From Spirosoma sp. KCTC 42546 (lineage in GTDB: Bacteria > Bacteroidota > Bacteroidia > Cytophagales > Spirosomataceae), in the NCBI RefSeq assembly GCF_006965485.1, contig NZ_CP041360.1, positions 3,824,501 to 3,888,500 on the forward strand: a DNA stretch of 64,000 nucleotides. The letters are read 5' to 3'. The notes beneath the pieces were generated by a model, which saw only the letters and a list, made by a program, of their open reading frames with translations, was not told the origin of the DNA and did not search any database. A program made the position numbers and the translations under genes. Below, piece by piece: positions 46,091-55,217 of this stretch. Position 1 is the stretch's first letter, and the number at the start of each line of letters is the position of its first letter.

Positions 46091-46309
46091 TTAAATCATG
46101 TAAAAGTGATGTCCGCAGGCCTTGCAGTGATACGCCTTTAAAGGTACAATACCCAGCAAAGATTTTAACAACTTAGGTCTTGGCACTCGATCCGGATAAT
46201 TGTCTTTACAGATCGGACACTGTTTTTTTAACGCAATTTTTCGATACAGATAGACCAAAAAAAGCAGAAAGCTAGTAGCGACAAGCGGAAGTGTCAGTCG
46301 TGGTTGCAT
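46091..46309 (-). CDS. 72-aa membrane-anchored zinc-ribbon protein
   Basis: One N-terminal TM segment (TLPLVATSFLLFLVYLYR) then two CxxC pairs (CPIC and CKAC) about 29 residues apart, a zinc ribbon. Intact frame, no partner. Function unknown. Confidence 0.6.
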   Translation of the reverse strand: MQPRLTLPLVATSFLLFLVYLYRKIALKKQCPICKDNYPDRVPRPKLLKSLLGIVPLKAYHCKACGHHFYMI

Positions 46310-46486
46310 AGCTTATCTATCAGGTTGTGAAAGCAAGATAGATCAATTGAACAACAACAATTGATAGTAGTAAGAATATGTAGTTTGAATTTATTATTCG
46401 GTGGAATAAGTCACCATAAGGCGCTCAATATCAGACCTAATGACCGCGTCAGAAGCGGTTCCTATAGGCGCTGGGATGGATGGATG

Positions 46487-46600
46487 TTAAAAAATGAGTT
46501 TAATGATACCGACCCAGCAGGCTATTGAAAAAGCTAACATACCTAACCAGATACCTGCACTTATGGCGTCAGAATATGTAATACGAATGCGAATAGTCAT
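46487..46600 (-). CDS. small TM protein 1 (37 aa)
   Basis: Begins MTIRIRITYSDAISAGIWLG and continues MLAFSIACWVGIIKLIF. Basic/polar N-terminus, one TM segment and a Lys near the end. It is the most downstream of six similar short frames on this strand. No known family. Confidence 0.5.
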   Translation of the reverse strand: MTIRIRITYSDAISAGIWLGMLAFSIACWVGIIKLIF

Positions 46601-46725
46601 GGTAAAGAGAGAGCGATACCAATAACCTAAAGCAATTCTAATGCCAAAAATAAATCCGTGTTATATTTTTTAATAACATGCTGATAGTGAGAGGTATATG
46701 CACATGTAGGTATAGTAGGGCAAAC

Positions 46726-46833
46726 TTACTCGACGGCCTTAACGAGCCAAAAAGCAATACCCAGCATAGCAACAAACGCAAGCAGGTAGGCGATAAACGC
46801 AACAAAGTCAAATTCCTCAAAAAAACGTCTCAT
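46726..46833 (-). CDS. small TM protein 2 (35 aa)
   Basis: Begins MRRFFEEFDFVAFIAYLLAF, then VAMLGIAFWLVKAVE. Charged N-terminus, one TM segment, Lys/Glu tail. A full TAnnTTTG box lies 29 bases upstream, which favours a real transcript. Confidence 0.6.
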   Translation of the reverse strand: MRRFFEEFDFVAFIAYLLAFVAMLGIAFWLVKAVE

Positions 46834-46861
46834 AGAGACCAAAACACAAGTGAAAAGTATA

Positions 46862-46869
46862 CAAATTTA
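46862..46869 (-). promoter_or_regulatory. -7 box of small TM protein 2
   Basis: TAAATTTG on the minus strand, exact to TAnnTTTG, 28 bases before the ATG. Confidence 0.5.
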
Positions 46870-47156
46870 AGATGAAATAAAGAATAAACGTTATAAATGC
46901 GGGATAAAGTATTCTGGCAATCCTTATTTATCATTGGTTTTCACTGGAATTGACTTAATAAATTTCAGAATATACAAAGTAGGAGTGCATCAAGTAGGAG
47001 AAAAGGTGGTCTGATCAGTAAACGTCCTCCAATAACCCAACCTAGTGCGATTCAGGAAATTTTTAATAGACATGCGTGCAATGCTACAAGTAAATCTGTA
47101 ACATTTACATTTACGTAAAATGGACTGGTACGGATTGTCTGAATCCTGGAAACTGA

Positions 47157-47270
47157 TTAAAAGAAAAACCGGATGATCATCACCCAGAACAGTATGGAGA
47201 TACTCAGCATACACAACCAGACCAAAACTTTGATTAGGTTGACTGATGTCATGAAAAATCGTATAGCCAT
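47157..47270 (-). CDS. small TM protein 3 (37 aa)
   Basis: Begins MAIRFFMTSVNLIKVLVWLC, then MLSISILFWVMIIRFFF. A second in-frame ATG (47252) would give 31 aa; the upstream one matches the 34-38 aa size of its neighbours. One TM segment with Arg near the end. A longer stop-free frame overlaps it on the same strand but has no proper start. Confidence 0.48.
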   Translation of the reverse strand: MAIRFFMTSVNLIKVLVWLCMLSISILFWVMIIRFFF

Positions 47271-47405
47271 AGTACGAACTGTCCTGGTATACAATTAAAC
47301 AAAAAATGCGCTGAGTTGACTCCTGATTCGAAAAAATGGTATTAAACGGGACAACAGAAATTTAAAAAGCTCTAAATAAGCTGCATCCATTAAGAGGCCA
47401 ACTGA

Positions 47406-47510
47406 CTACAGGTTTGCCCAGAGCCATTTTGAGGTTAATAGCAGCAATGAGAAGATAATAAGCAGGCAAATTGCCCATGGGTTAGGTATAAGCGAATTCT
47501 TTGTAGCCAT
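47406..47510 (-). CDS. small TM protein 4 (34 aa)
   Basis: Begins MATKNSLIPNPWAICLLIIF, then SLLLLTSKWLWANL. Polar N-terminus, one TM segment, Lys/Trp tail. The frame is open further upstream to 47645, but that part is Cys/Tyr-rich and lacks sense. Confidence 0.48.
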   Translation of the reverse strand: MATKNSLIPNPWAICLLIIFSLLLLTSKWLWANL

Positions 47511-47675
47511 ACCATTGTGTTTTTTAAACCAGAAATAGCAATATCTACGCCAATGTAGGGTATAGATGTTACCATAAAATAAATAAGGATACGCACATGG
47601 TTTGGGTATTATGCACGAACGTTCAATCGTAAAATCCGTTATCAATAAAAATAACCTGCCATCAGGCGTTTACTA

Positions 47676-48152
47676 ATGAATAAATACGGATATGTGCTGG
47701 CCGTTTGCTGGCTACTCGCTGGTAGTTGTCGGCAAGCCGACCAGTCACCTTGCAACCTAACAACCGTTACCACCAAAGCACCGCAAGAGGAGATTGCCGC
47801 CCTTAAACAGTATATCGGCACTAACAGGATTGCGGCAAAAGCGGATAATCGTGGGTTTTATTATACTATTCAGTCGCCTGGCTTGGGTGCCAAGCCAACC
47901 ATTTGCTCTAATGTGACTGTTAACTACACAGGTATGCTGACGAATGGGGCAACATTTGATAGCGGTAGTGGCATAAGCTTTGACTTAAATCAACTAATTG
48001 TGGGCTGGCAGGAAGGTATACCGCTCGTGGCGCCAGGCGGTAGTATTACACTCTATTTACCGCCAAGTCTGGCCTATGGATCTCAGGAGCAGAATGATAT
48101 TCCAGCTAACTCAATTCTTGTTTTTAAGATTGACCTTATTAAAATTAATTAG
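47676..48152 (+). CDS. FKBP-type peptidyl-prolyl isomerase, lipoprotein
   Basis: 158 aa with lipobox WLLAGSC (Cys about 18). FKBP fold: VTVNYTGMLTNGATFDSG, then VGWQEGIPLVAPGGSITLYLPPSLAYG and IPANSILVFKIDLI. It speeds proline isomerisation of envelope proteins. Free-standing gene amid short TM frames. Confidence 0.92.
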   Translation: MNKYGYVLAVCWLLAGSCRQADQSPCNLTTVTTKAPQEEIAALKQYIGTNRIAAKADNRGFYYTIQSPGLGAKPTICSNVTVNYTGMLTNGATFDSGSGISFDLNQLIVGWQEGIPLVAPGGSITLYLPPSLAYGSQEQNDIPANSILVFKIDLIKIN

Positions 48153-48315
48153 AGCAGTTGTAAAGGTGTAACCTAGCTGGACCAGACAAAGCTACCTGAA
48201 TCTAAACAGGAGGGAGGTAGTAAAAAGTATCACCCTTGAGGTAATATAGACTTCCAGATATTTCTCTCTGTAGAATGAAAATCTGATTAATGCTGGGCGA
48301 TTTATAATAGAGTGA

Positions 48316-48429
48316 TTATAGCAGCAACGTCAACAGGCCATAAGCATACAACAAACAAATAATGGCCGCTAATGCCCAGGTTATAAAGTTTACTAGATCA
48401 AAAGAAGTTGAACGTTGTAGGCGATTCAT
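48316..48429 (-). CDS. small TM protein 5 (37 aa)
   Basis: Begins MNRLQRSTSFDLVNFITWAL, then AAIICLLYAYGLLTLLL. Basic N-terminus and one TM segment. It shares the MNRL start with small TM protein 6. Confidence 0.52.
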   Translation of the reverse strand: MNRLQRSTSFDLVNFITWALAAIICLLYAYGLLTLLL

Positions 48430-48559
48430 GGTTAGGAAAAGGAAAAAATAGTAACAAATAAATCCATGAAAACAGGAACATTACACTTTCTACTCACTTT
48501 TACCCGATAAGAAGCCTATTTGTTGGTAGGAATTACATAAAAACTTGAAAATGAAAGTA

Positions 48560-48770
48560 TTAACTTCAAGAAAGGCTAGCCAGAAAATCAACACCCGGCT
48601 GGATAACTTGGCAAGCTGTAGGGGATACTCGGGAGCGTCGATGAGTGGGATCTATGAGTGAAAACGAGCAGGCACGGTAGTGCCAGCCACCGAATCCAGA
48701 CCAGAGAGAGCCAGTTACACTAACAGGTAGTGTGAAGCAATGGCGGCCAGGGCCGAAAAAAAAAATTTTA
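48560..48770. other. GC-rich island with hairpin, no gene seen
   Basis: About 210 bases, visibly richer in G and C than the flanking sequence. Contains GGCAC-ggta-GTGCC and GGCGGCCAGGGCCG followed by an A-run. Frames within it are short. It may be a relic of a mobile element or a structured RNA. Confidence 0.3.
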
Positions 48771-48796
48771 GGAGTAAGTCTCATGGCCGTAAAAGC

Positions 48797-48913
48797 TTAC
48801 GAATGGAACAATAAGGCAACTGCTTCCATGAAGAAAATAAGACTAATGCCAAAAACAACTGACCAGGTTATTGCCCGGATAGGGTCAGGCGAAGTGATGT
48901 GCAAACGATTCAT
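48797..48913 (-). CDS. small TM protein 6 (38 aa)
   Basis: Begins MNRLHITSPDPIRAITWSVV, then FGISLIFFMEAVALLFHS. An ATG two codons upstream (48919) is also possible. Polar N-terminus with DP, one TM segment. Same layout as the other five. Confidence 0.52.
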   Translation of the reverse strand: MNRLHITSPDPIRAITWSVVFGISLIFFMEAVALLFHS

Positions 48914-48919
48914 AACCAT

Positions 48920-49253
48920 GGAATTAATTGAAGTGTAAAAACTTAATGATGGGTATGGACCAGATTCACTACGTACGTACGGTCGATGGTGAAATTCGGA
49001 TTTAAGACAAGAAAAAAAACGGAAAGTCACATTTTGTTAAAAATAAAATGTATTTCGTACTATCCGACAGTTAACGAGTAATTGGGATATAGAAAATGAA
49101 GTCAATATAGAAGGCTCAACTCTAAGCAGAGGGCTGCGATAGAGAAAATGCTACAATAGGATATATACGTCACTAGTTTTGAAGCCTACAGAAAAATTAA
49201 TCAACAAGTACTCCAGATTAGCTACCCATAGCTAATTGCATATGCTTATCTCT
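48920..49253. other. intergenic, no gene seen
   Basis: AT-rich. It holds the likely upstream region of small TM protein 6 (minus-strand TAAGTTTT near 48946-48953), nothing else assignable. Confidence 0.45.
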
Positions 49254-50027
49254 TTACTGTACTCCTCTCCTAATCATTGAACTAGCTGCCAGGGTAAATG
49301 AAATTCCTCCCATTGCCAAAGCGATAAGTAGGCTAGTCCACTCAGTTTCCGTATGTAAATGGGTCACAACCCGAGGTATATGCAGAACAATGACCAATAA
49401 GGTAAATAGAACTCCCAGCAACGTTGCCGCCAACTGAGCCAATTTTTTCGACAGAAAACTTATCGCTGTCGCCAGAAAGGCAATTCCTACGAAATATGCC
49501 CAAAACACATGTAGTGGAATCCACGACGGGATGAGCGTAGCCACATATTGGCCATACAGGATGTGTTGAATTCCAAAAATTAGAAGAGATAACGAATATA
49601 CAAGAAGTCCTGAACGGATGAGTGAATTACTAATGCGGCTTACGTATATAGCTGAAAAATCCGCGGAGAAGTGCTCAACAAGCAGAAAAGCCCCACCAGC
49701 TAGTGCAAGGAGTTCCGTAAATACCGTCCATTCACCTCCATTATATGGATTGGCTATCAATTTGGGTAAATGAATAACCAGATCGAGCAGGATGAACAGT
49801 GGACCTAACAAGATAGAAGCCCAGGTCGGCTTTTTCTGGATAATTATACCCAGGCCGCCAATCACCAGGATAGCTCCTACAACATACACCAGAATAAGTC
49901 GGCCTGGTGTATCAGAAGGAACTGGTAGTAAGGCTACAGGAAAATTGCCTGTAATGAATTGTTCAACTCCCAGCAAAAAGATAGAAGAGCCATACAGATA
50001 AGGGCCTGACTTAATCAGTTTATACAT
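49254..50027 (-). CDS. DoxX-like membrane protein with internal duplication
   Basis: 257 aa, eight hydrophobic segments arranged as two similar four-segment halves. LLGVEQFITGNF and FGIQHILYGQY start the halves; LLDLVIHLPKLI and LLVIVLHIPRVV end them. Resembles the DoxX/quinol-oxidase-like four-TM family, duplicated. Function unknown. Confidence 0.7.
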   Translation of the reverse strand: MYKLIKSGPYLYGSSIFLLGVEQFITGNFPVALLPVPSDTPGRLILVYVVGAILVIGGLGIIIQKKPTWASILLGPLFILLDLVIHLPKLIANPYNGGEWTVFTELLALAGGAFLLVEHFSADFSAIYVSRISNSLIRSGLLVYSLSLLIFGIQHILYGQYVATLIPSWIPLHVFWAYFVGIAFLATAISFLSKKLAQLAATLLGVLFTLLVIVLHIPRVVTHLHTETEWTSLLIALAMGGISFTLAASSMIRRGVQ

Positions 50028-50094
50028 CGTATTTTTCTATAATGATCCTGACCTAACCAACTCCTGGCAACTTTTCGAGATAAGTCAGGAGAAC

Positions 50095-51357
50095 TTATAT
50101 AAGTCGTTTTAGCGTAAAGCGAACCGTAAAGCGCTGGCGATTTCGCTGGATAACCAACGCAACCAACTTTCCTTCTCCTGCCTGAAGTATTCGGTATATA
50201 TCGCTGATAGTCATTGTAGTAGCCAGGCTTCCATTCACCACTAATAATTCATCTCCAACCTGTAACCCTGCTTGTTCTGCTGGTGAGTTCGAATTGACGT
50301 TGTTAATAAAATAAGTACGGAGCGTTTCGCCTTTAGCCCGAAGTTCCAGCCCACTCATGTCGTGTTCAAAACGCTCCCGCATGATTCGCCTAACTGGCTT
50401 TAATACAATATACCGATTCGGATAATTGATCGTAACGAGAAACCGGCGCAGCAGTTCACACCCTATATTGCCTTGTCGTTCGGGCATGTCTCGGATCTTA
50501 AGACTAAAATCCGAACTATCAGGAAACGAGACGAGCATATCATCCAATTGAAAGCGACCAACGTTTACCTTTTGAAACCGGCCAACTGCCCCACTAATCA
50601 ATCCGTTGAATCCCGATCCCAACGGAACCTGTACAACTTTATCGGGGAGTGGTAGCGTTGGTCCGTTATGAAACCGATTGAGTAATAATGCCTGACCCGC
50701 ACCCGTATCAAGCACTACACGGAGCGGCCTGAACCGAATCCCGTCAAAAATTGACAGCGCATCCAGATAGGCTTTTCGATCCAGAATTGTAATTGGATAG
50801 CGTTCACCTTTCCGATGGTGGTATCGATACTGCTGGGGTTGCATTAGGACCAACTCTCGACGCTGGAAGTCAATCGTTACAACGAGATCGGCAAATAGTT
50901 CATAGCCAATTAGGCCGTGGATGGATAGACCCGCATACTCTGACAATTTTAATACATCCTCCTCCAGAATAACTACATTGTGATGTTCTGCCCGGAGGTA
51001 TCCTATGCTCAGCGTATTGTTAATAGACACAGATGCTGTTGTTGCGCTGCCTGCACCCATACCTGTAAGCTTAATCTGGCGACTTAAAGTAAGCGGACGT
51101 TTTTTGAACGCATGCCGATCCGTAATGATCGTATGAGCAACTCCGGTATCAACAAGTAATCGCAGTGAGTCAACATCATTCATACACACCGAAACAATAA
51201 TCAGATTTGACTGAAACTGAAAAGGAATGCGTGTCTGGGTACGGTTACCAGTGAAGAAAAAACCATATGTATCATCAATGATTTTACAGGATTGATCGGT
51301 AGCTTTAGTAATCTGAGTGACAACCAGCAAAATCAGTATAAATGATACGGTTTTCAT
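50095..51357 (-). CDS. retropepsin-like aspartic protease with PDZ domain
   Basis: 420 aa with signal peptide. Two aspartic-protease halves: LLVDTGVAHT (D70TG) and VVLDTGAGQA (D217TGA). A PDZ domain follows at about 335-415 (NSPAEQAGLQVGDELLVVNG). Exported protease of the family common in Bacteroidota. Substrates unknown. Confidence 0.88.
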   Translation of the reverse strand: MKTVSFILILLVVTQITKATDQSCKIIDDTYGFFFTGNRTQTRIPFQFQSNLIIVSVCMNDVDSLRLLVDTGVAHTIITDRHAFKKRPLTLSRQIKLTGMGAGSATTASVSINNTLSIGYLRAEHHNVVILEEDVLKLSEYAGLSIHGLIGYELFADLVVTIDFQRRELVLMQPQQYRYHHRKGERYPITILDRKAYLDALSIFDGIRFRPLRVVLDTGAGQALLLNRFHNGPTLPLPDKVVQVPLGSGFNGLISGAVGRFQKVNVGRFQLDDMLVSFPDSSDFSLKIRDMPERQGNIGCELLRRFLVTINYPNRYIVLKPVRRIMRERFEHDMSGLELRAKGETLRTYFINNVNSNSPAEQAGLQVGDELLVVNGSLATTMTISDIYRILQAGEGKLVALVIQRNRQRFTVRFTLKRLI

Positions 51358-51634
51358 TTTTTAACATATATGATAATATGAGTATCAGTCATCTGATGTT
51401 TTTTCGAATCGTCCGTTAAATCTTCAGTATGTGACTGGACTTATCAACTTAATCAGATAGAGAACATCATCATATCGACAAACGCATGACTGAGAGCTAC
51501 CAACGTCGTTTATCGCGCTCTGATCTGCCTTTATCTTACCTGACCTGTTGTTTGACGTTATAGCAGGATAGGGGATGGTATCCTAAGCCGACAGTTGTAT
51601 TTATTCGGTAAATTTGCTTATTAACGCCAGGAAG

Positions 51635-52729
51635 ATGACTCATTTTCAGACGCTCAGCTATCAGGAAATCACTATCCATATAGTAGCCTGGCTATGTTAT
51701 ATGAATCTGCAAATTCTGGCAACTGATCAATTTGAACATCAGTATATCGATCATTTGCTGATTGCGTTATCAGAGCTGCCTGCCCAGCTTCTATTTACCT
51801 ATACTACGCTTTACTGGTTGATTCCGACCTATCTGTTAACGCTGAAATATGTGACATTTGGCTTGCTGACATTAGTAGTACTGGCTGTTAGCGGAGTGTT
51901 GTATTGGCAGGGATATTATTATTTGTTTTTAGCCCAGTTTGACCCGGCTCAACTTGATCAGGAAAATCCATGGGATCTCCACCGATTGGTTCTGTCGTCA
52001 TTTTATATGCTCTGTACCAGCGGTCTATTGATTGCTTTCCATATGATCCGGTACGGTTTTCGACAGCAACAACTAAACCAGCAATTAGTGATTGTCAATC
52101 AGGCGGTTGAGCTGAAATCGCTTAAAGACCAGATCAACCCGCATTTTTTGTTTAATACCCTCAATAACTTATATGGTCTAACCGGCAGTAACCCCGATAA
52201 AGCCGGCGAAGTAGTTTTACGACTATCGCAACTTATGCAGTATATGCTCTATGAGGGAAGCCTGACAAAGGTGCCACTTTTCAAAGAGATCGAGTATTTA
52301 CAAAACTACCTGGCCCTGGAGCGTATTCGCTATGGCAAGGGTCTACAACTGGCATTTCAGATCAGTGGGCCTACCGAGAAATTAATGATTGCCCCATTGC
52401 TGTTACTCCCATTTGTCGAGAATGCGTTTAAACATGGCCTAAGCCGTCAATTGGGTGATGCCTGGCTACAGATTCAGCTAAACGTGACCCACACGCAGTT
52501 GACCTTCAAGGTTGAAAACAGCAAGCCCGAGTTGGCTGGCCCAGCAACGTCCCCCGGTATAGGTCTGCCCAATGTTGCCAAACGGCTCCAATTAATTTAT
52601 CCCGACCGCCACCGGCTTCGGCAACTAAATGGCGTGGGCTCGTTTTTAAGTACGTTGACTATCGGATTAACCGCTGACGATTACTGTCTACAGAAAGGCT
52701 ATGAAAATCAAGTGTTTGCTCGTAGATGA
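51635..52729 (+). CDS. LytS/YehU-type sensor histidine kinase
   Basis: 364 aa from the ATG at 51635; a TTG 21 bases upstream is open. Four TM segments, then H-box LKDQINPHFLFNTLNNLYGL and an ATPase with FVENAFKHGL and GIGLPNVAKRLQLIYP. It overlaps its response regulator by 29 bases, so the pair is translated together. Confidence 0.92.
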   Translation: MTHFQTLSYQEITIHIVAWLCYMNLQILATDQFEHQYIDHLLIALSELPAQLLFTYTTLYWLIPTYLLTLKYVTFGLLTLVVLAVSGVLYWQGYYYLFLAQFDPAQLDQENPWDLHRLVLSSFYMLCTSGLLIAFHMIRYGFRQQQLNQQLVIVNQAVELKSLKDQINPHFLFNTLNNLYGLTGSNPDKAGEVVLRLSQLMQYMLYEGSLTKVPLFKEIEYLQNYLALERIRYGKGLQLAFQISGPTEKLMIAPLLLLPFVENAFKHGLSRQLGDAWLQIQLNVTHTQLTFKVENSKPELAGPATSPGIGLPNVAKRLQLIYPDRHRLRQLNGVGSFLSTLTIGLTADDYCLQKGYENQVFARR

Positions 52730-53426
52730 CGAGCCCATTGCATTGACCATACTTGCGGCTTACGTTCAGAAAATAGACATACTGGACTTGGTTGGTCAAT
52801 GTAGTTCGGCGGTTGAGGCTTTTACCATTTTACAAAGCAAACCTGTCGACCTATTATTCCTGGATATTCAGATGCCCCAGCTTTCGGGCCTGGATTTACT
52901 CAGAACACTTTCCAACCCACCCAAAACCATCATTACTTCCGCTTACCGCGAATACGCAGTAGAAGGATATGAATTAGATGTACTGGACTACCTAATTAAG
53001 CCAATACCTTTTGACCGGTTTATTAAGGCGGTGGGGAAGATGATCACTCAGAGGTTGGCCGTTTCACTCCCAAACTCACAACCCGATGAAGAGCCATTTA
53101 TCTTTGTGAAGGAAGACCGGAAATTAGTGCGTGTCGATCTCCGCGACATTATATCGCTGGAAAGCTTACGAGACTACGTAAAGATCAGAACTAGTACGCA
53201 GGAGATCGTAACCCGCCAGTCTATCAGCTACTATGAAGAACTGCTGCCCGCCGAACAGTTTATGCGGATACACCGATCATTTTTGGTGGCCTTAGCTAAA
53301 ATCAGAGCAATTACCGATTGCCAACTGGAGGTGCCTGGGCAGACACTTCCAGTTGGGAGAAACTATAGGAACCAGGTGTTAGAGCAGTTACAGGTACGGC
53401 ATTTCTTCAGGCGGGGCCAGGTTTAA
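52701..53426 (+). CDS. LytTR-family response regulator
   Basis: 241 aa. Receiver with VDDEP, phospho-acceptor in LFLDIQMPQLSG and KPI, then a LytTR DNA-binding domain (VKEDRKLVRVDLRDIISLES; RIHRSFLVAL). Partner of the overlapping kinase. Confidence 0.93.
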   Translation: MKIKCLLVDDEPIALTILAAYVQKIDILDLVGQCSSAVEAFTILQSKPVDLLFLDIQMPQLSGLDLLRTLSNPPKTIITSAYREYAVEGYELDVLDYLIKPIPFDRFIKAVGKMITQRLAVSLPNSQPDEEPFIFVKEDRKLVRVDLRDIISLESLRDYVKIRTSTQEIVTRQSISYYEELLPAEQFMRIHRSFLVALAKIRAITDCQLEVPGQTLPVGRNYRNQVLEQLQVRHFFRRGQV

Positions 53427-53519
53427 CCTGAAAACCCTCCTGTTGGTCCATCTGGTTACTGGTAAACAGGTAAATTATATCGTCATCGGCTAGATAAATA
53501 TAGTTTATGTTCGTTTGGT

Positions 53520-53921
53520 CTAGGCAGCTTTTGAATGGGGTTGCACATAATCACGCCATTCTGGTTTGGCCTGGTATGAACCGGTATAGGAATTCTTGGG
53601 GAGTTCAATACCTAATTGATCGACAACCGCACTTATTCGTCTACGCCCTATAGGAAGCCGAGCGCCATTGCGCATAATCAAATGGGCAACAATGGAAGAA
53701 ACGACTATACAGCTATGAATATGTTGTGGGTTAATAAGATTGGCTTTATGAATACGAATAAAATGGGGCCAGCGATCATTATACCATTTTAATGTCCTGC
53801 TGGATAAGATGGCTTTACCATTCAGGAGGTGTACGGAACAGTAATTTACATCCCCCGTTAAATAGAGGACCTGATTTGGATCAAACTTATGCTGAAGTTG
53901 AGCAGCAGCTAATCGCTTCAT
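53520..53921 (-). CDS. stand-alone LytTR DNA-binding protein
   Basis: 133 aa from the ATG at 53921; an upstream hydrophobic extension to 54032 starts at a weak codon and is less likely. LytTR features: VLYLTGDVNYCSVHLLNGKAILSS and FIRIHKANLINPQHI. No receiver domain. Convergent with the kinase-regulator pair, so it may act on the same targets. Confidence 0.78.
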   Translation of the reverse strand: MKRLAAAQLQHKFDPNQVLYLTGDVNYCSVHLLNGKAILSSRTLKWYNDRWPHFIRIHKANLINPQHIHSCIVVSSIVAHLIMRNGARLPIGRRRISAVVDQLGIELPKNSYTGSYQAKPEWRDYVQPHSKAA

Positions 53922-54502
53922 GACATAAATGGCTAAAATGGGTGGTAAAATTTCTACAATACGTATCGATAAAAAATAGGAAAATACAACAGGAACTGGT
54001 AACTGAGAAGCACAAATAAAATCCAAAAACAAAGAATTAAACTAGTGTGTACTTGCAGGTAAGTTACTACATGTTCAGTAAAGGTAATAAGTTATATAGT
54101 TATGCGAATATAACTAATATTAGAGAACTGAAAAGTGATTTTTGAGGAGTTTGATACACTTTTTGTAAAGTATATACATACAAGTATAATAGAAACTTCT
54201 GAAATAGTCCAATAATATGCTTGATAGTTTACATAAAAAAAGATCAAAGACGCTATAAATGCACATTTTGGATATAATGGGTGTCGAATTAGTCTCCCAA
54301 GGCCGCAGCTTCAAAACTTGATTAAACGGCCCAAAATTTTTCCGTAAGTTGTCCGGCAGCTGTATTTTGTATTTAAAAGATGGGTTTATAAGTAAGTCTA
54401 AACGTGAGGTACTTGACCTCTGAAAATCAAGCTTTTTATCCTAACCATAAAGTCCTTGCCTAAATCAATGACCTTTTTTCTGAGAAATCAGGGAAATTGG
54501 CT
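53922..54502. other. AT-rich intergenic region, no gene seen
   Basis: About 580 bases. A minus-strand frame (54120-54314) is low-complexity and unconvincing. Confidence 0.45.
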
Positions 54503-54510
54503 TACTTTTG
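54503..54510 (+). promoter_or_regulatory. -7 box of tRNA-Arg
   Basis: TACTTTTG, exact to TAnnTTTG, 7 bases before the mature 5' end. Confidence 0.65.
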
Positions 54511-54517
54511 CAGAGAT

Positions 54518-54589
54518 GGCTTTATGGTGTAATGGATAGCATCACAGTCTTCGGAACTGTTGGTTGGGGTTCGAGTCCCTATAAGGCCA
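54518..54589 (+). tRNA. tRNA-Arg (anticodon TCG)
   Basis: Cloverleaf checked by hand: acceptor GGCTTTA/TAAGGCC (one G-U), D-stem 54527-54530, anticodon stem ACAGT/ACTGT with loop CTTCGGA, T-stem TGGGG/CCCTA with loop TTCGAGT, discriminator A. CCA is not encoded. Confidence 0.93.
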
Positions 54590-54594
54590 CTATT

Positions 54595-54634
54595 AGCACA
54601 GCCCTCTTGGTATTTTAACCGAGAGGGCTGTGCT
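54595..54634 (+). terminator. terminator of tRNA-Arg
   Basis: 13-bp perfect stem AGCACAGCCCTCT / AGAGGGCTGTGCT, extended by two G-C pairs, 6 bases after the tRNA. Only short T-runs follow. Confidence 0.7.
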
Positions 54635-54990
54635 GGTTTATTGGTAGACCCAAGGTAACTCCTTCAACTGCACGTGCCTAGCCAGATACGTTAAAACTGA
54701 CTTGTTCTAATCAGCTTGGCAACCCTACCCACTAATCAATTCCGGGTTTTACGCTGATACTTTCGTCGTCATTCGAATTCGTATCCTCAAGGCCATCGTA
54801 AATAAAAAAAAACCGGAGACTTCTCGAAACGTCTATTTTTTGCTTGACTCGCGGATAATACGGCATTTTAAAGCAGGCCGTAAGCCCGGATAATAGCTAT
54901 AAGCGGCCAGAAGAAGCGTATGGATATGCCGAATTGGCGGGAGAGAAAGGATTGAATTTGTATGCCAATTCGTACTTTTTGGATAAAAGA
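54635..54990. other. intergenic, no gene seen
   Basis: About 355 bases between the two tRNA terminators. A stop-free stretch at the right end (about 54915-55005, with AYGYAELAGEKGLNLYA) has no start codon and may be a relic. Confidence 0.4.
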
Positions 54991-55029
54991 AAACGCCTAA
55001 TCAATTAGTTGTCAATTGATTAGGCGTTT
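54991..55029 (-). terminator. terminator of tRNA-Met
   Basis: 16-bp perfect arms 54991-55006 / 55014-55029 with 7-base loop, T-rich on the minus strand past the stem, 5 bases from the tRNA 3' end. Confidence 0.75.
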
Positions 55030-55034
55030 AGCTG

Positions 55035-55108
55035 TAGCGGGGAGCAGGATCGAACTGCCGACCTTAGGGTTATGAATCCTACGCTCTAACCATCTGAGCT
55101 ACCCCGCC
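55035..55108 (-). tRNA. tRNA-Met (anticodon CAT, elongator type)
   Basis: Minus-strand cloverleaf: acceptor GGCGGGG/CCCCGCT (G1-U72), D-stem GCTC/GAGC, anticodon loop TTCATAA, T-stem GGCAG/CTGCT with TTCGATC. The 31-39 pair is A-C. A paired position 1 argues against the initiator. A tRNA-Ile2 (CAT modified to lysidine) cannot be excluded. Confidence 0.9.
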
Positions 55109-55119
55109 GTTTGATTTCA

Positions 55120-55127
55120 CAAAAGTA
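55120..55127 (-). promoter_or_regulatory. -7 box of tRNA-Met
   Basis: TACTTTTG on the minus strand, 11 bases before the tRNA 5' end. Confidence 0.6.
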
Positions 55128-55158
55128 AGGAAAAATCGGCTTAAGACAAAAAACAGCG

Positions 55159-55190
55159 TTGACTTTCGCAAAAAAAATCGTTTACCTTTG
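55159..55190 (+). promoter_or_regulatory. promoter of the START-like gene
   Basis: TTG at 55159-55161 and TACCTTTG at 55183-55190, 21 bases apart, 27 bases before the ATG. Confidence 0.6.
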
Positions 55191-55217
55191 CCAATGTCCC
55201 CTTTAGTATAATAAGTT

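Noticed and set aside
46638..46820. 60-aa minus-strand frame
   Set aside because: Overlaps small TM protein 2 in another frame and lacks sense; the shorter frame has an exact promoter box.
46990..47361. Stop-free minus-strand frame of 123 codons
   Set aside because: No ATG, GTG or TTG near its start; the overlapping 37-aa TM frame (47157-47270) has a proper start and fits its neighbours.
48732..48938. 68-aa plus-strand frame
   Set aside because: Antisense to small TM protein 6 and running out of the GC-rich island; no family features.
54120..54314. 64-aa minus-strand frame
   Set aside because: AT-rich, low-complexity, no promoter or terminator evidence.
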